Origin: Sesamum alatum
Lineage: Eukaryota > Streptophyta > Magnoliopsida > Lamiales > Pedaliaceae
NCBI GenBank assembly: GCA_034509735.1
Contig: JACGWO010000011.1
Location: 21,064,979 to 21,128,978, forward strand
Length of the DNA stretch: 64,000 nt
Direction of reading: 5' to 3'
The notes below the pieces were generated by a model that saw only the letters and a program-made list of their open reading frames with translations, did no database searches and was not told where the DNA came from. Both the position numbers and the translations under genes were made by a program. Below, one piece after another: positions 23,160 to 34,590 of the stretch; position 1 is the first letter of the stretch, and the number at the start of each line of letters is the position of its first letter.

Positions 23160-23434
23160 CACTATAAGAAAATAGTTTAATAGCAATGAAAAAATTTGTT
23201 ATTCAAATTAGCGTCAAGATAATTAGCAAGTAAAATTTTCGTCGTTAATCTACACTACTTAATACGTATTTTAAATAATTTGTTGCTAAATTTATAAGAA
23301 AGTAAATTTATGTTGCTAAATTCATTAGCAAGAAAATTTCTCATATTAAACAATGCATTAGCAACGAAAATTTTACTTGTTAATTAATTCGACACTAATT
23401 TTTTTCGTTGCTATTGAGTATTTTTCTTGTACTG
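23160..23434. repeat. CACTA-type MITE, TSD TTA
   Basis: The 275-bp element starts CACTATAAGAAAATAG and ends ATTTTTCTTGTACTG, with terminal repeats extending through AATAGCAATGAAAAAA. It is flanked by TTA on both sides (23157-23159 and 23435-23437). It belongs to a second CACTA-type family, distinct from the CACTAG family at 8653. Confidence 0.72.
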
Positions 23435-23548
23435 TTATTTAACTGCCAATGATATATTGATTTTAAATTGAAATTATATATTTTTTTATAGGGATATAAA
23501 CTTTAATTCTATTGATCATTATTTATTTCTGAAGTTATCTAACCACAG

Positions 23549-23630
23549 GGAACTCAGAAAAATAAGAAACTCTTATGAGTCGGCTGCAGGCTCAATGTTC
23601 TTTGAGATGTGGAGGAGAGATGATATGTAA
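23549..23630 (+). CDS. Candidate orphan terminal exon, unknown gene
   Basis: After a good acceptor (TCTAACCACAG at 23538-23548) an open frame ends at TAA 23628-23630. It reads ELRKIRNSYESAAG and then SMFFEMWRRDDM. The composition is gene-like, unlike the AT-rich surroundings, and a GT-rich sequence resembling a 3' UTR follows. I do not recognise the family and see no partner exon upstream, where transposons occupy the DNA. It may be a gene remnant or a captured exon. Confidence that it is coding is low. Confidence 0.3.
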
Positions 23631-23700
23631 TTTGTTGTTGTTTGATTACTGTGGCTTGGCAATATGAATGAAAGTTTAATGTAAATTGACATGGCGTGTA

Positions 23701-23757
23701 CTTGTTCACTGCATATGTCACTTTATCAACTTGTTCACTGCAGATGTCACTTGATCA
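23701..23757 (+). repeat. 28-bp tandem duplication
   Basis: ACTTGTTCACTGCA(T/G)ATGTCACTT(T/G)ATCA occurs twice in a row with two mismatches. It is a small local duplication in the probable 3' region of the orphan exon. Confidence 0.7.
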
Positions 23758-23887
23758 AGTACGAATAATTGTCCGTTCTGATCAAAATTTAAAAAAAAAA
23801 TGATTATAATATCTTAAAAAGAGAGAAAAAAAAAAACAAAGAAATAAGACTTGAAACTTACTATATGTCCATCAAGTATCTCATTTC

Positions 23888-25619
23888 TAGAGATGACAAT
23901 GAGTTTGATTTCTCAGGACCCTGACCTGGACCAACCTGAATGAGGCGGGCTAAAAAAATGGGGATTGGAACAAGTCTACCTCGATAGAATCTTTAATATA
24001 TATTTTTAAATTTTTTTATGTAAATAGTTTCCCTACCTTTCCAAGGACCCAACCTTTGGGTGCCCCAACTTAGACTAGAACCCTATCTTAGCTCTCTTTT
24101 CTTTCTCCCGATTTCAACATTTCTCTTCCCTTGCCGCTCATCCTCTTTGTGACTCGTTGTCGTTGTCGCTCTCTCTATCTTTTTTTTCTTTGTCTATTTG
24201 TGGAGCAATTTAATCTAAATATTGTTTAAAAAAAATAGAATATATCAGGTCGGACCAGTCCAAATAAATTTTAAAATAGGATCGGCTACGTCATAGAAAC
24301 GTTCTAGAGTTGGGGGGTCCCGAGTGTTAGAAGGTCCATTTATATAAATATTATATATATAAAAAAAATTGTATGTGTACCACCAACGCAGTACACATTG
24401 CAAAAATATAGCTGATCGCGAACCCAACTCGCGACCGGCCATTATTTTTTGAAAAAAATAAGGGTTGACCCACGGGCGCTGTCTGAGGCAGCGACCGTGG
24501 GTCGGGGTCGCTGCCTGGCTAGCACTTGTGTTTATTATTTATTTTTAAATTTTTTTATTAAATTTTGGACCAACAATTGTTGGTTGGCCCAAGTAATTTT
24601 TTTAATATATTTTATTAATTTATTTTATTAATTATGTTAAGATTTTAAATAATAAGTAATACTTAATTAATATATAATTAATATTAATAATAATAAATTA
24701 TTATTTTAAATCCTAAATTTATTATTATTCAATAATATATTAATTATTTTTATTAAATAAATATAATTATATTTTTAATTATTAATAAATATATTTATTA
24801 ATTAAATATGACCTATAATATTACATTGTGTATAGTAAAATAAAAAATATTATAAAGTTAGTGATAATTATAAATTATAATAATGATCATTAATTTCATA
24901 AGCATGTCAAATTTTTAATTAATTTTAAATATAACCTATAATATTGCATTATGTACATTGTGCCGGTGACTTTATAATTTTATTTTTTTCTCACGTTGTG
25001 CCAGTGACTTTGTAAGTGACCACCAATCTCATAAGTATGTCGTTGTTATTGGTTTCGAGTTTTTTTTTTTTTGTTACATATCGGTTCTGTTGGCTCATTT
25101 TATTTTTTAAACTACGGTTAACTACTATATTTTTTGGGGCATTATTAAATTATTATCATAATTTATAATTATTACTAATTTTATAATATTTTTTTATTTT
25201 TTGGTGACACAATGTAATATTATAGGCCATATTTATTTAATAAATATATTTATTATTTATTAAAAAAATTAATTATATTTATTTGAAAGCTCATTTGAAA
25301 TTGATTTATTAAATTTAACAAACTAAATTTGTAAAAAAAAATATTTTCGTTCGATAAGTTTCCAAGCTGGTTCACACTCAATTCCATTAGTTAAGAAAAA
25401 AAAAGTATTCGAGTTTGAAGTAATTCTATTTATTTAATTAAAATAATTATATATTATTTATAATATGGGGCTTACGACCGGCCATATTTTTGCAATGTAT
25501 ACCGCATTAGCGGTACACATGCAAAATTTTTTTTTATATATAATATTTATAGAAATGGCTCAGTGTTAGAATAGGTTCTTTCACTGAGTCCATCCCAACC
25601 CGTCCCCTCGCCACCCCTA
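23888..25619. mobile_element. hAT-like MITE shell, split by a later insertion
   Basis: The left end TAGAGATGACAATG and right end CGCCACCCCTA (reverse complement TAGGGGTGGCG) have the TAGRGRTGGC form common to plant hAT termini. Without the inner 1.2-kb element the shell would be about 490 bp. The flanking octamers do not match well, so this call rests on the termini only. Confidence 0.4.
24333..25561. mobile_element. MULE-like element, 10-bp TSD AGTGTTAGAA
   Basis: The 1229-bp element has inverted ends (GGTCCATTTATATAAATATT against ATATTTATAGAAATGGCTC) that continue through ATGTGTACC...GTACACATTGCAAAAATAT for over 100 bp. A perfect 10-bp duplication AGTGTTAGAA flanks it (24323-24332 and 25562-25571). 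There is a GC-rich patch near 24460-24520 (GCGACCGTGGGTCGGGGTCG) and an AT-rich middle. No transposase is present. Confidence 0.82.
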
Positions 25620-26773
25620 CTATTCACCATTTGGTATGGATGAGATTGACACTAGTTAAGAATAATTAATTATATTTGCTTGATTATCGTAGTTTGTGTA
25701 AAATAATATGCGTACCAAAGACTTGTTTATAACATACATAAGAGATGATTGCGGAAAGTATATATTAACCATTTCAATTTAAGTATGTAATTTCAACTTG
25801 AAAAAAGGATTTTAATAAGAGACGAGTCTTGATTCATATGCATAGGGGGAATACAAGGCATAATTCCAAAAGGACCAATTTGCCCCCTAGCAATGAGAAA
25901 AACTCCAACCATTTCAGGGGTTCGCATCCTTTTGAGCAGGTCGGGTACCCAACGACTCAAATTGATGGCCACTGATTCAGAACCAATTCAACGGCTATCT
26001 TTTGGACACCTGCCCCTACTGCCTCTAATACATAAGTCTCTATAACTACATGGAATGTCCATTTCATAGATATGTATGTATCACTATCATATCGCACTCT
26101 GTAACTCCTATAACTTCGAGTTCAAAACTAAATTAAGCATAAGAGAATTTTATGTGGAGGCCACCTCACCTAGCCCAATACTTCGTATGCAAGTCAACCT
26201 TATTAGTTTAGTTCTATATACTTATCAAGACCTGTATTCTAAATCATCGGCAAGTGATCACAAAGTCATCGCCATTTTATTACCAAGTCGTTGCGAAAGG
26301 AATAAACTTGCATATATGCCACCACAAGTGAATCATAATTCTTTAGTTTACTTGAGAAATAGGCACTCGAGTCTAGAAATATAATTCCATCTCACATCAG
26401 TATTGATATTTCCCGACAGGCTGATCTTGGAAATATTGGTAGGCTTCAATGGCCCGTAGTGCTTTCTTGTCTTGTTTTAAGTAGTTTGTATCCTTACATT
26501 GACAGGTGAAGAAGATGCCTTCCCATCGCAACATTAATGTAAACCCTACACCTAAAATTTTTGTCTTCCATAAATCTTATTTGACCTGATTTTAATATTA
26601 TGTTAATCGATTATTTTATGTAAAAGTTTAAAACTATTAAAAAAAGAATTATTTAATATTTAATATTTTAATTATTTGTATTTTGTAGCAGCGATAATTA
26701 ATGCATTTAAATTAATTTGCTAGCTTAGATCAGTTTCACATTTTGATTTTTCTCACATTGCACATTACGTTAT
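25620..26773. other. Intergenic DNA, no gene identified
   Basis: The region 25840-26480 is less AT-rich and could be an old LTR or gene remnant, but no domain, LTR pair or splice-supported ORF is visible. A 102-residue ORF at 26076-26384 has no recognisable motif. Confidence 0.4.
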
Positions 26774-28440
26774 AGGGTTAATTACGCTTAGACCTCACTG
26801 AAAATGTGAAGTTATATTTTTCTCCAAAAAAGTTTTAAAATGGATTAAAGGCATTTTTGGTCTTGTAACTATACCCTATTCTCGTTTTAGTCCTTTATCT
26901 TTTTAGGGTTCTAAAAAGGTTCTGTAACTTTTTAATTATCATAATTTTGGTCCACATTTCGCTGGAAATTTTTGAAAGTCACCAAAAATTTCTGAGGTGG
27001 CATTTTAATTGGGAAAAGTGATTTTATTGGTTAATTATCCATGACATGGCGATAATTATAAAATAAATGATGATGTGGCATTAATTATAAAAAAAATTCT
27101 TAATATTTTTAAAAATAAAAATAACATTTTTTCTTTTCCAATAATATATTATTAACTAATTTAAAATATTATTTTAATTAAATAGTAAATACAAAAAATG
27201 GAAAGGAAAGGGAAGGGAGGCGACGGCGTCGCCCAGCTTGAGCGACTGCGACGCCCATTTCTGGGCGACGCCGTTGCCCCCTTTTGTGATGGGCGACGCG
27301 TCGGCCCCCTTCCCTTGTGGCGACCATTGTCGTAGTTGAGGCGGCGACGACGCCCCCCTTGCGGCGACGGTTGCCGTCACCGCTCCGGCGGCGGTGGCGG
27401 CAAAGTATTTATATATATGTATTATATGATATATGTATATTAATTCTGTATATATATAATGATTTATATATATATTAATATTTTCATAAATATATTTTAT
27501 TTTTTTTAGAATCTATAAATAATAAAAAAGTATATTTTATTTTAACATATATAATAAATATTCTTAATAGTTTTTTTTATATTTGATATTTAATTGATAT
27601 ATTTTATCAATATATGTAAATTAAAATAATATTTTAAATTAGTTAATAATAAGTAATTAGTAGAGGAAAAAGCATTATTTTATTTTTTACAAAAATGAAG
27701 AAAAAATATATATTTTTTAGAATTAATGCCATGTCAATATTTTTTTATAATTAAAGCCGTATAATTGTCTAGTAATAGCCATATTATGCATAATCAACCA
27801 ATAAAATCACTTCCCCCAATTTAAAATGCCACCTCAGAAATTTACGGCGACTTTCAAAAATTTTCGGCGGCATGTGGATCAAAATCGTGACAATTGAAAA
27901 GTTACAGTACCTTTTTGGAACCCTAAAAAGATAAAGGACTAAAACGAGAATGGGGTATAGTTACAGGACCAAAAGTACCAATAATCCTTTTAAAATTACA
28001 TTACACTCCTTCCAAAAATTCACCATGTACACATGATCCACTTTCCTTAGGATATTGACAAAAAATGTTGACGTTAGCAATTTTATTTTATTTTATTTTA
28101 TTTTTTGTAAATTTTTAATTTTACCTCTCATTTAATATCCCAAATAATTTTGTACTTATAATAAGAAAAATTTAATAATGTTAACCTCACTCTCTATATA
28201 AATATGTTACATTTATTCTCTTATAAATGCAAAAATATACATAAGAATATTAAATGAGGGGCAAAATTAAAAATTTATGTAATTGTTTTGTTGACGTAAA
28301 TATTTTTCGCCCAAACTCTAGCAGAAGGAGATCAGGTGTAAAGAGAGAATTTTTGGAGGGGTGTAGGTGTAATTTCAAAAAAAAAATTATGAAAAAGTAT
28401 AATTTTGTAGTTTTAGGGGGATTTAAATGCAATTAACCCT
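26774..28440. mobile_element. Older TIR element that received the 26842 insertion
   Basis: The left end AGGGTTAATTACGC and right end GCAATTAACCCT are inverted repeats of about 12 bp with diffuse extension. The flanks ACATTACGT and ACATTATAT are only partly alike. The inner element at 26842-27987 sits close to its left end. Confidence 0.45.
26842..27987. mobile_element. MULE-like element with GC-rich core, 9-bp TSD TTTTAAAAT
   Basis: The 1146-bp element starts GGATTAAAGGCATTTTTGG and ends CCAAAAGTACCAATAATCC. The terminal repeats run beyond 150 bp (TTTTAGTCC, GTTCTGTAACTTTTTAATTATC, TTTTGGTCCACAT). A perfect 9-bp duplication TTTTAAAAT flanks it (26833-26841 and 27988-27996). The core at 27200-27405 is very GC-rich with repeated GGCGACG / CGTCGCC words. 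It is the same family as 3893-4821. No transposase is present; a 68-residue minus-strand ORF over the core is not a recognised protein. Confidence 0.88.
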
Positions 28441-29024
28441 ACATTATATGATTTTTTAGGTAAAATTATACTTTTGGTCCTATAAAATAGGTGTTCAACA
28501 CTCTTACTTCTCTATTTTATGAATTTTTTAAAGTGGTCCAAAAAATAGAAAAACTTGATATATTTAGTCCTCCGATAAAAACTTGACATATTTGGTCTCG
28601 TATCCAAATTTTCGTCAAAGATATAAACGGCATGATCATCAAACATTACACATTACATCATATATAGTTCTAAGAAATTCAACCATTCCATATACAACAA
28701 TTCATATCTATAGTATGAAATACATAACAACTAAATATACATATATATAACAAATTAACGAATATGAAAAGTGAGGAACTAAAACTATAAAAAAAAAAAA
28801 ATTGAAATTTTTTAGGAATAATACGGGAAATTCACTCACTCGAATGACTAATTAAAGTGAATTAAAAAAAACAGAGATTATTTGAAAGTTGAAATTAAAT
28901 ATAGAAACTAAAAGAAATTTTACACAAAACAATATTATATATAACTAAAATGGTCTTAAATATTTCATTAATTTTCAAAACTAACTCAAGAGGCTACTAA
29001 TCTATACAATTATTATGCATATTT
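28441..29024. other. AT-rich upstream region of the zinc-finger gene
   Basis: A TIR-like fragment at 28455-28640 (TACTTTTGGTCCTATAAAATAG) resembles the MULE-MITE style of the window. No gene is seen. Confidence 0.45.
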
Positions 29025-29148
29025 ATGAAGAATTTAATTTATAGTATAGAGAGAAATGGAGATGCCTTGGATCCTCCCCCCACTCTCCTAATTCCTCTAC
29101 ATCTCTTCTTTTACTCCCTTTCTACCGTATTTTCTTCCTTCCGCAAAA
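29025..29148 (+). promoter_or_regulatory. Leader and possible promoter of the zinc-finger gene
   Basis: A weak TATA-like TTTATAGTATAG at 29037 is followed by a CT-rich leader (CATCTCTTCTTTTACTCCC) up to the start codon at 29149, a composition common in plant 5' UTRs. No specific regulatory element was identified. Confidence 0.35.
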
Positions 29149-30195
29149 ATGGTTTCCCTTGGCCCATTCTTCTCCCACTTCCTCCTCCTCCTCCACTTCG
29201 CCTGCTTCATCTTCTCCTCCCACCACCACCACCACCGCCGCCGCCGCCACCACGACTTCAAGAAAAACGTCGCCACACAAACAGCATTACTCTTTACTTC
29301 CATCAAACGCCTCTTCTCCTCCTCGTCGGCCGCTGCTGCAGCCTCCGAGCCCACCCCACAACCGGCACACCCATTAATCCAATCCCCATTTTCCTCCACA
29401 CGTTCTTTACGCGCAAACCCTCCCACCGCCGCCGGAATTCCCACCACCCCATCACCCGAGACTAATCTATCCCAACCCAACCACCCACTCCTCTCGCGCA
29501 CCGACATCCACCCGTGCGCCGTCTGCGGCGAAATCCTCCAGTCCCCCGCCCTTCTCCACCTCCACCAGTCCGCAAAGCACGCGGTTTCCGAGCTCGTCGA
29601 CGGCGAAAACATTGTCCGGATCATATTCAAAATGGGCTGGCCCGAAAAGGCTAAGAGCCCCATCATCCACCGGATCCTCAAGATCCACAACAGCCCCAAG
29701 TCGATCACTCTGTTCGAGGAATACAGAGAGCTCGCCAAGTCGAGGGCGGCAGCCGCCAAGATAAAGACACCGAGAAACGAGCGGTGCATTGCCGACGGCA
29801 ACGAGCTGCTGCGATTCTACTGCACCACCTTCATATGCGAACTGGATTCAAGCATATGCAGCCAGCAGTACTGCAGCGTGTGTGGGATTATCAGGAGCGG
29901 GTTCTCGCCCAAGATGGACGGGATCTCAACGCTGGGCACCAGCTTCGGCGCGCACTCCGCCGTCCCGGAGGACATCGAGGAGGAGTTCAAGTTCATGCAC
30001 GTGAAGCGGGCGTTGCTCGTTTGCCGGGTCGTTGCGGGTCGGGTCGGCTGTGACTTGGGTCTGGGGGACAAAGAGGATCCGGGTTTCGATTCCCTGGCCG
30101 CCGGTCGCGGGAACGAAGGTGAGGAGGATGAGCTGGTGGTTTTTAATCCGAGGGCTGTGCTTCCTTGCTTTGTGATCGTGTACACTGTGCAGTAG
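29149..30195 (+). CDS. C2H2-like zinc-finger protein, plant-specific family
   Basis: Intronless, 348 residues. A hydrophobic N-terminus (residues 7-22) is followed by a His/Arg run and a low-complexity Ser/Ala/Pro region. The zinc finger is at 123-144: C123-x2-C126-x12-H139-x4-H144, in HPCAVCGEILQSPALLHLHQ. The conserved remainder (KHAVSELVDGENIVRIIFKM, ILKIHNSPKSITLFEEYRE) and a second cysteine patch (YCSVCGIIRSGFSPKMDGIS, residues 241-260) are typical of a plant family of uncharacterised C2H2-like proteins. GTSFGAHSAVP and KRALLVCRVVAGRVG close the conserved part. Its role is unknown; nuclear regulation or nucleic-acid binding is inferred from the finger. The gene is much more GC-rich than its surroundings and has no lesions. 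Several in-frame and antisense ORFs over it are shadows. Confidence 0.9.
   Translation: MVSLGPFFSHFLLLLHFACFIFSSHHHHHRRRRHHDFKKNVATQTALLFTSIKRLFSSSSAAAAASEPTPQPAHPLIQSPFSSTRSLRANPPTAAGIPTTPSPETNLSQPNHPLLSRTDIHPCAVCGEILQSPALLHLHQSAKHAVSELVDGENIVRIIFKMGWPEKAKSPIIHRILKIHNSPKSITLFEEYRELAKSRAAAAKIKTPRNERCIADGNELLRFYCTTFICELDSSICSQQYCSVCGIIRSGFSPKMDGISTLGTSFGAHSAVPEDIEEEFKFMHVKRALLVCRVVAGRVGCDLGLGDKEDPGFDSLAAGRGNEGEEDELVVFNPRAVLPCFVIVYTVQ
29217..29250 (+). repeat. CAC/CGC trinucleotide run inside the zinc-finger gene
   Basis: Consecutive CAC codons turn into CGC codons, giving a run of five His, four Arg and two more His in the protein. This is a likely site of length variation between alleles. 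Confidence 0.8.
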
Positions 30196-30651
30196 TTCCT
30201 GTACGTAGCACGTGTTTCTGCTACATGTGGTGACTCGATGCATGCAACATAGCGCAGTCAATTTCGAAAGTTGTCGCCAGTAGTGTTTATGCGTTTACTT
30301 ACAGTGATGTAAAATTGTTGACAGAGTGTATATATGGAAATCGTTTATCTTTGTTTTAGGTTGGACGAGGAGTTTTCAAGTACTAAAGAAATAGAAAATT
30401 CTTAATTAAATTAGATTTAGTTGAATTAAATTAATCACATGTCAAGTACATGAATGTGATTGGTCATTTTTATTGAATTGTACATTAATCACACGACAAG
30501 TGTACTATATATACAATATAATTAATTTAAGTTTGATCAAATTCGATTCGAATTAGAATTTTCAGGAAGGAATTTAGATTGTTGCAGTCTTATTTTTAAA
30601 TTATATGTTAATTAAAAATAATTTTTAATTTAAAAAATTATGTGTCAATCA
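30196..30651. other. 3' UTR and AT-rich intergenic DNA
   Basis: After the TAG at 30193-30195 there are TGTATATATGG and TTTGTTTTAGG segments that could serve polyadenylation. No further gene is seen. Confidence 0.4.
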
Positions 30652-30660
30652 TATATTGAT

Positions 30661-30929
30661 AGAGTCTAATGCAATTTACCTCCATATGATATTGCAAATA
30701 AATAAATTATTTTTCTATAAAAAAAAAATAATTTTACCTCTTTATGTTCTTTAAAATGGAGCAATTTACCTCTTCGTCTAGGGAGGTAAATTGCTTTATT
30801 TTAAATAACACGTTGAGGTAAATTGATTCATTTTAAAAAAATAAACAGAGATAAATTACTATTTTAATTTTTATAGGAAGGCAATTTGCTCATTTGCAAT
30901 ATCACAAGAAAGTTGCTTGCATTTTTCCC
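30661..30929. repeat. MITE (family with TGCAATTTACCTCC ends), copy A
   Basis: The 269-bp inverted-repeat element contains AATGCAATTTACCTCC near one end and TTTGCAATATCACAAG...GCTTGCAT near the other. Flanks TATATTGAT and TATATTTAT agree at 8 of 9. It is similar throughout to 34591-34849 and more distantly to 53165-53322, all without coding capacity. Confidence 0.68.
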
Positions 30930-31119
30930 TATATTTATATGATATCAATACGTAATGCAAAAGTGTGAAAGATGATCACCATCGATATTAGGCTAAATAT
31001 TATAAATAACGTTATTAAAATTGTCATATTTTAAGTGATAAGAATTTTTGTTTCGTTATTATAACAATATTCATATAGTTTTAGTAGCATAATTATAATG
31101 TAAAAATTGTCTTTAATAA

Positions 31120-31454
31120 TCTATACTATTATATTAAAGGAGAGCACATTTTTTGTGTCTCTCTTTAATTTGATCTGTCAATTTATGTTTAACTATTAAT
31201 TTATTTGATATTTTAATATTTTATTATTATTTTTCTCTCTTATCAACTTATTTTTCTTTCACTTCTCAACTTCCCATTTTCTCTCTTATCAACTTCCACA
31301 TTCCTTTTTATTCTCTCATTTTTTTCATTAATTTATTATTTCTTTATATTTTTAATATTTTAGAATCTAATTAAATTTATTTTTAAAAAAATAAATATTT
31401 TATAAAAATTTAAATTAATTGTGCACACACATTTGAGTGTGCCATATTTACTAG
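31120..31454 (+). mobile_element. Complete small Helitron, 335 bp
   Basis: It starts TCTATACTATTATAT right after an A and ends TTTACTAG right before a T, as Helitrons do. A hairpin (GCACAC...GTGTGC) lies 8 nt before the CTAG. No coding capacity, so it is mobilised in trans. The copies at 1-298, 37292 and 44390 share the same start. Confidence 0.82.
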
Positions 31455-32019
31455 TAATAATTAATACTTAAAAAATTATATAGAAAGTTGTCATTATAGA
31501 TAATTAGTATACATATAAAGTGATAATCCGATGAAAACAAATATAATTACTAATAATCAATCGTGAATAACTAAAGTTATATATTTGGGTTAACTTAAAC
31601 CTGACCTAATTGATCCAAAAACTCGCAATCCTAGACCTGGGTAACAAGACACGTGGCATAATCAAGGAGGCCTCGTGGGTATCATATTGCACCTCTGTAA
31701 TGATATACATGTATGTTCTTATTTGCAACCGAAAGATAGATTTTGTAGCAATCATCTCAATCTCGATCAGTTATCTTTTATTCTAGTGACCTGATCCAGG
31801 TTGGAAGATCTAGGTGATCTCAAAGTAGTCCGATCCAGAAGTGTCTAAGACTTGAGAAAAATGAACAGATTGTTATGGAATCTCCAATCAAGACTCTTTG
31901 ATGCTAAGTTAGTAGGGTGCGATTTGATCCAGCTGAAAAGTATGTGAATTCTTGTCTTACTTGGCTTTTGAAATCGTGTGGGAAGCAATTTTGCCATCTT
32001 AATTCCACAAAGGAATAAG
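31455..32019. other. Intergenic DNA, mostly single-copy looking
   Basis: The segment 31600-31990 is less AT-rich, but I recognise no exon, RNA or TE terminus in it. Confidence 0.4.
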
Positions 32020-32350
32020 GTAAGTTACAATGGATCCTCTTGAAATTTATCATAATTACAAATATCTCCTTGTTATTATGAAATTACTACATTACCCTTT
32101 TATTTATTTATGTTAAAAAATTTGAGGGTGGTAAAGTCTTATTTGCCCCTCAATATTTGGTCAATTACTTCGCTACTCTCCTGCGTCTTCTCTTCTTCCA
32201 TTTACAAAATCCTAAAAAAGAAAAAACTCTAAATGACCCTCTTTTCTGAAAATCCCCCCTTTTTAAATTAGGGTAATTATAATTTTTTAAATAATAGAAG
32301 AATATTTGTAATTATGATAAATATAAAAAGAGTCTGTTGTAATATATTCA
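32020..32350. repeat. MULE-type MITE, diverged copy
   Basis: The left arm (GGTAAGTTACAATGG, ATAATTACAAATATCTCC) and right arm (ATATTTGTAATTATGATAAA, TGTTGTAATAT) are inverted repeats like the 61640 family. The ends are too worn to define a target duplication. Confidence 0.55.
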
Positions 32351-32599
32351 AGTAATAAAAGGGATTCTTAAAGTGGTGATTTGACTGAAAATAAATACAT
32401 TTTCCACATCATATTCATTTGTTCAGGTTATTATTGTTTGTGAATGTCCCATCTTGAAGCCCCCACCATTCCCACATAATTGTACTAGCTCATATAGCTA
32501 CTTGTTTGCTGGTCAGCACCCAATCGCAAGCATGTGCTTTCTGACCACATGCTCTATAACGTGGCATGAAAAAACAATTTTGCTAGAATGTAATTAAAT

Positions 32600-33113
32600 C
32601 CGATAATTACATTATTATTTCGTTAGATTTGATGTAATTATATGTAAAATTTTGATGGCTTATGAGGTTTGCTTCCGTCTATAAATGAGTCTCATTATTA
32701 ATCAAAATTTACCAAATTTGCTAATATTAACAAAAAAAAAAAGGATTAAAATTCATATTTACTCTCGATTGACTTATTACAGGTCGAATGAATCTTTTTA
32801 TGATCAAACTATTCTTATATATCTTCACGCGTTAATGCATGTGAGGAGGGATATCTTCACCCTTTAGATGGATACTTTAGTCATTTAGGATTTGTTTGAT
32901 CAGCAATAAGTTAATCGAAGGTAAATATCGATTTTCATTCAGTTTTTTTTGCTAATATGAGAAAATTCAATGAATTTTGACTAACGGAGTGACTTATTTG
33001 TTAGACGAAGCAAATCTTAAGAGTAATAAATATAATTTTTCAAACCACAAAGGAGTTTATATTAATTACACCAAACCTTAGGGGAGGGCGATATAGTTCT
33101 CCCTAATTACATT
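32600..33113. repeat. Diverged relative of the MITE at 50104
   Basis: The right half shares order and words with 50400-50610 (GAATTTTGACTAACGG, TTATTTGTTAGACGA, AATTACACCAAACC, ATAGTTCTCCC). The left boundary is not clear. Confidence 0.5.
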
Positions 33114-33304
33114 GATATCTCCTTTGGTTAGATCTAATTACACAAAAACTTCTTGACCTTTGTAAAATTAAAGATACACCCTCCAGAGATATTACTCGAG
33201 AGCTGTTTGTATAAACTTTCTTCCTTAAATAGGACATGTACTTATAATTAGAGCTACAATATCAAAATGTACATTTATGATTTTGTAAAGGATATTTGTA
33301 ATAC

Positions 33305-33775
33305 CCTAGGCCTCCTTTACTTGCAAGGATTAGCCATGATATCATGATTAATCCTTGCTAGTAATATGTTTATTTTTTTTTAGCCCAGCCCGTGATTAGT
33401 GAAGGAGGCCCGTATGTTGGGGTGATAATTGCAGGATTAAAATCCACTTCTCCACCCTCAAATTATTTTATGACCATCCCACTTCTTTTGATCAATTTTC
33501 CGTTTCCCTTTATGTCCTCATTCTTTTTCTTTTTATACCTACTTTACCCTTTGATTTTGATTTTATTACATCCAAAAAATTGGTCATGATGTGACAACAC
33601 ATGCAAAAAACACTATTCACATACACAAAAGTCAAGATAAATAATGGTTTAATCCAACTTATCAATATTCAAGTAAATAAAATACTAACAATCTCACTTG
33701 ATCTTATCATACTTTTAATAACATTTTAGTTAATCCACACTTAATCTATACCCGAGAAGTAAAGGTATTCTTAGG
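33305..33775. repeat. Possible TIR element, class unresolved
   Basis: The left CCTAGGCCTCCTTTACTTGC and right GAGAAGTAAAGGTATTCTTAGG are imperfect inverted repeats. A second, tighter hairpin (AGGCCTCCTTTACT with AGTGAAGGAGGCCC) lies near 33310-33411. No target duplication was found. Confidence 0.35.
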
Positions 33776-34580
33776 TAAATGTTTCCTTCCATCACTAGTT
33801 CACATATAATGCTGGTCGACGATGGATTGCAAGTATTTCGTAGGTAATAAATGTACCTCTACAGTAGAGCGAGGACCCCGGCCAAGCATCAAGCGTGTAA
33901 TCCCAGTCAAATTCTGAGCATTTATTGTAATTTGTTTATTATTTATAGTCATATTGGTGCATTTAATGCATTGCTCAATTAATTAAAGCGTTTTATGATA
34001 TAATTGTGTATGTAATTACAACTTAAAAAAAGTAAAAAAGTGAATATTAAGAAGAAAAATTCAATTGATAAATTTTTAAAAAATATTATTAATTAGATGT
34101 ATTAAATAAATGACCAAAAAAATTATTTTGTGATTGTTAATAATTTGACAGTTCTAAATTTCTAATAATAAGAGGAATTATGCAATTAAAAGTTCTAACT
34201 AGTGATAATAGATATTAATTGGAGGAAAAAAAAATATAATTATGTACAAAGTTGAGACCATTTGCGACATATATAAAGCAATAATTCGGTAATAACAAAT
34301 ATAATTGTCACTAATTAACATGACGAAACAGAGAAGATTAAAAATAAAAAATCAAGCTAAAATTTTTATAATGTCACTAATTATATACATTAATTGACAA
34401 GAATTTTTACTTTTGTCATAGTAATAAGTTTCATAATTTTAATGATGATACTCTTCTTAGAAAAGATTGTCACCGACGAGAATTAATTAGTGGCCAAAAA
34501 ATTCAACAAGTTGTTAGTGAAAGCAATTAGTGAACAATTATTAGCACTATATTTGCATTATTATTAAATTGATACTATAT
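33776..34580. other. AT-rich intergenic DNA, no gene seen
   Basis: The patch at 33800-33920 is more GC-balanced, but no exon or RNA could be supported. Confidence 0.4.
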
Positions 34581-34590
34581 ATATATATAT

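Noticed and set aside
24449..24631. GC-rich GCGACCGTGGGTCGGGG patch as a possible tRNA or structured RNA
   Set aside because: No cloverleaf or conserved tRNA boxes could be drawn; it fits the GC-rich patch of a MULE-like element.
25620..26770. Possible gene in the less AT-rich interval
   Set aside because: No ORF longer than about 100 codons, no splice-supported motif and no recognisable domain.
29097..29801. 234-residue minus-strand ORF opposite the zinc-finger gene
   Set aside because: It is Trp/Arg/Gly-rich low complexity, antisense to a well-supported family protein, and is explained by GC-rich codon bias.
29784..30261. Further overlapping ORFs within the zinc-finger gene on both strands
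   Set aside because: All are shadows of the 348-residue frame that carries the conserved motifs.
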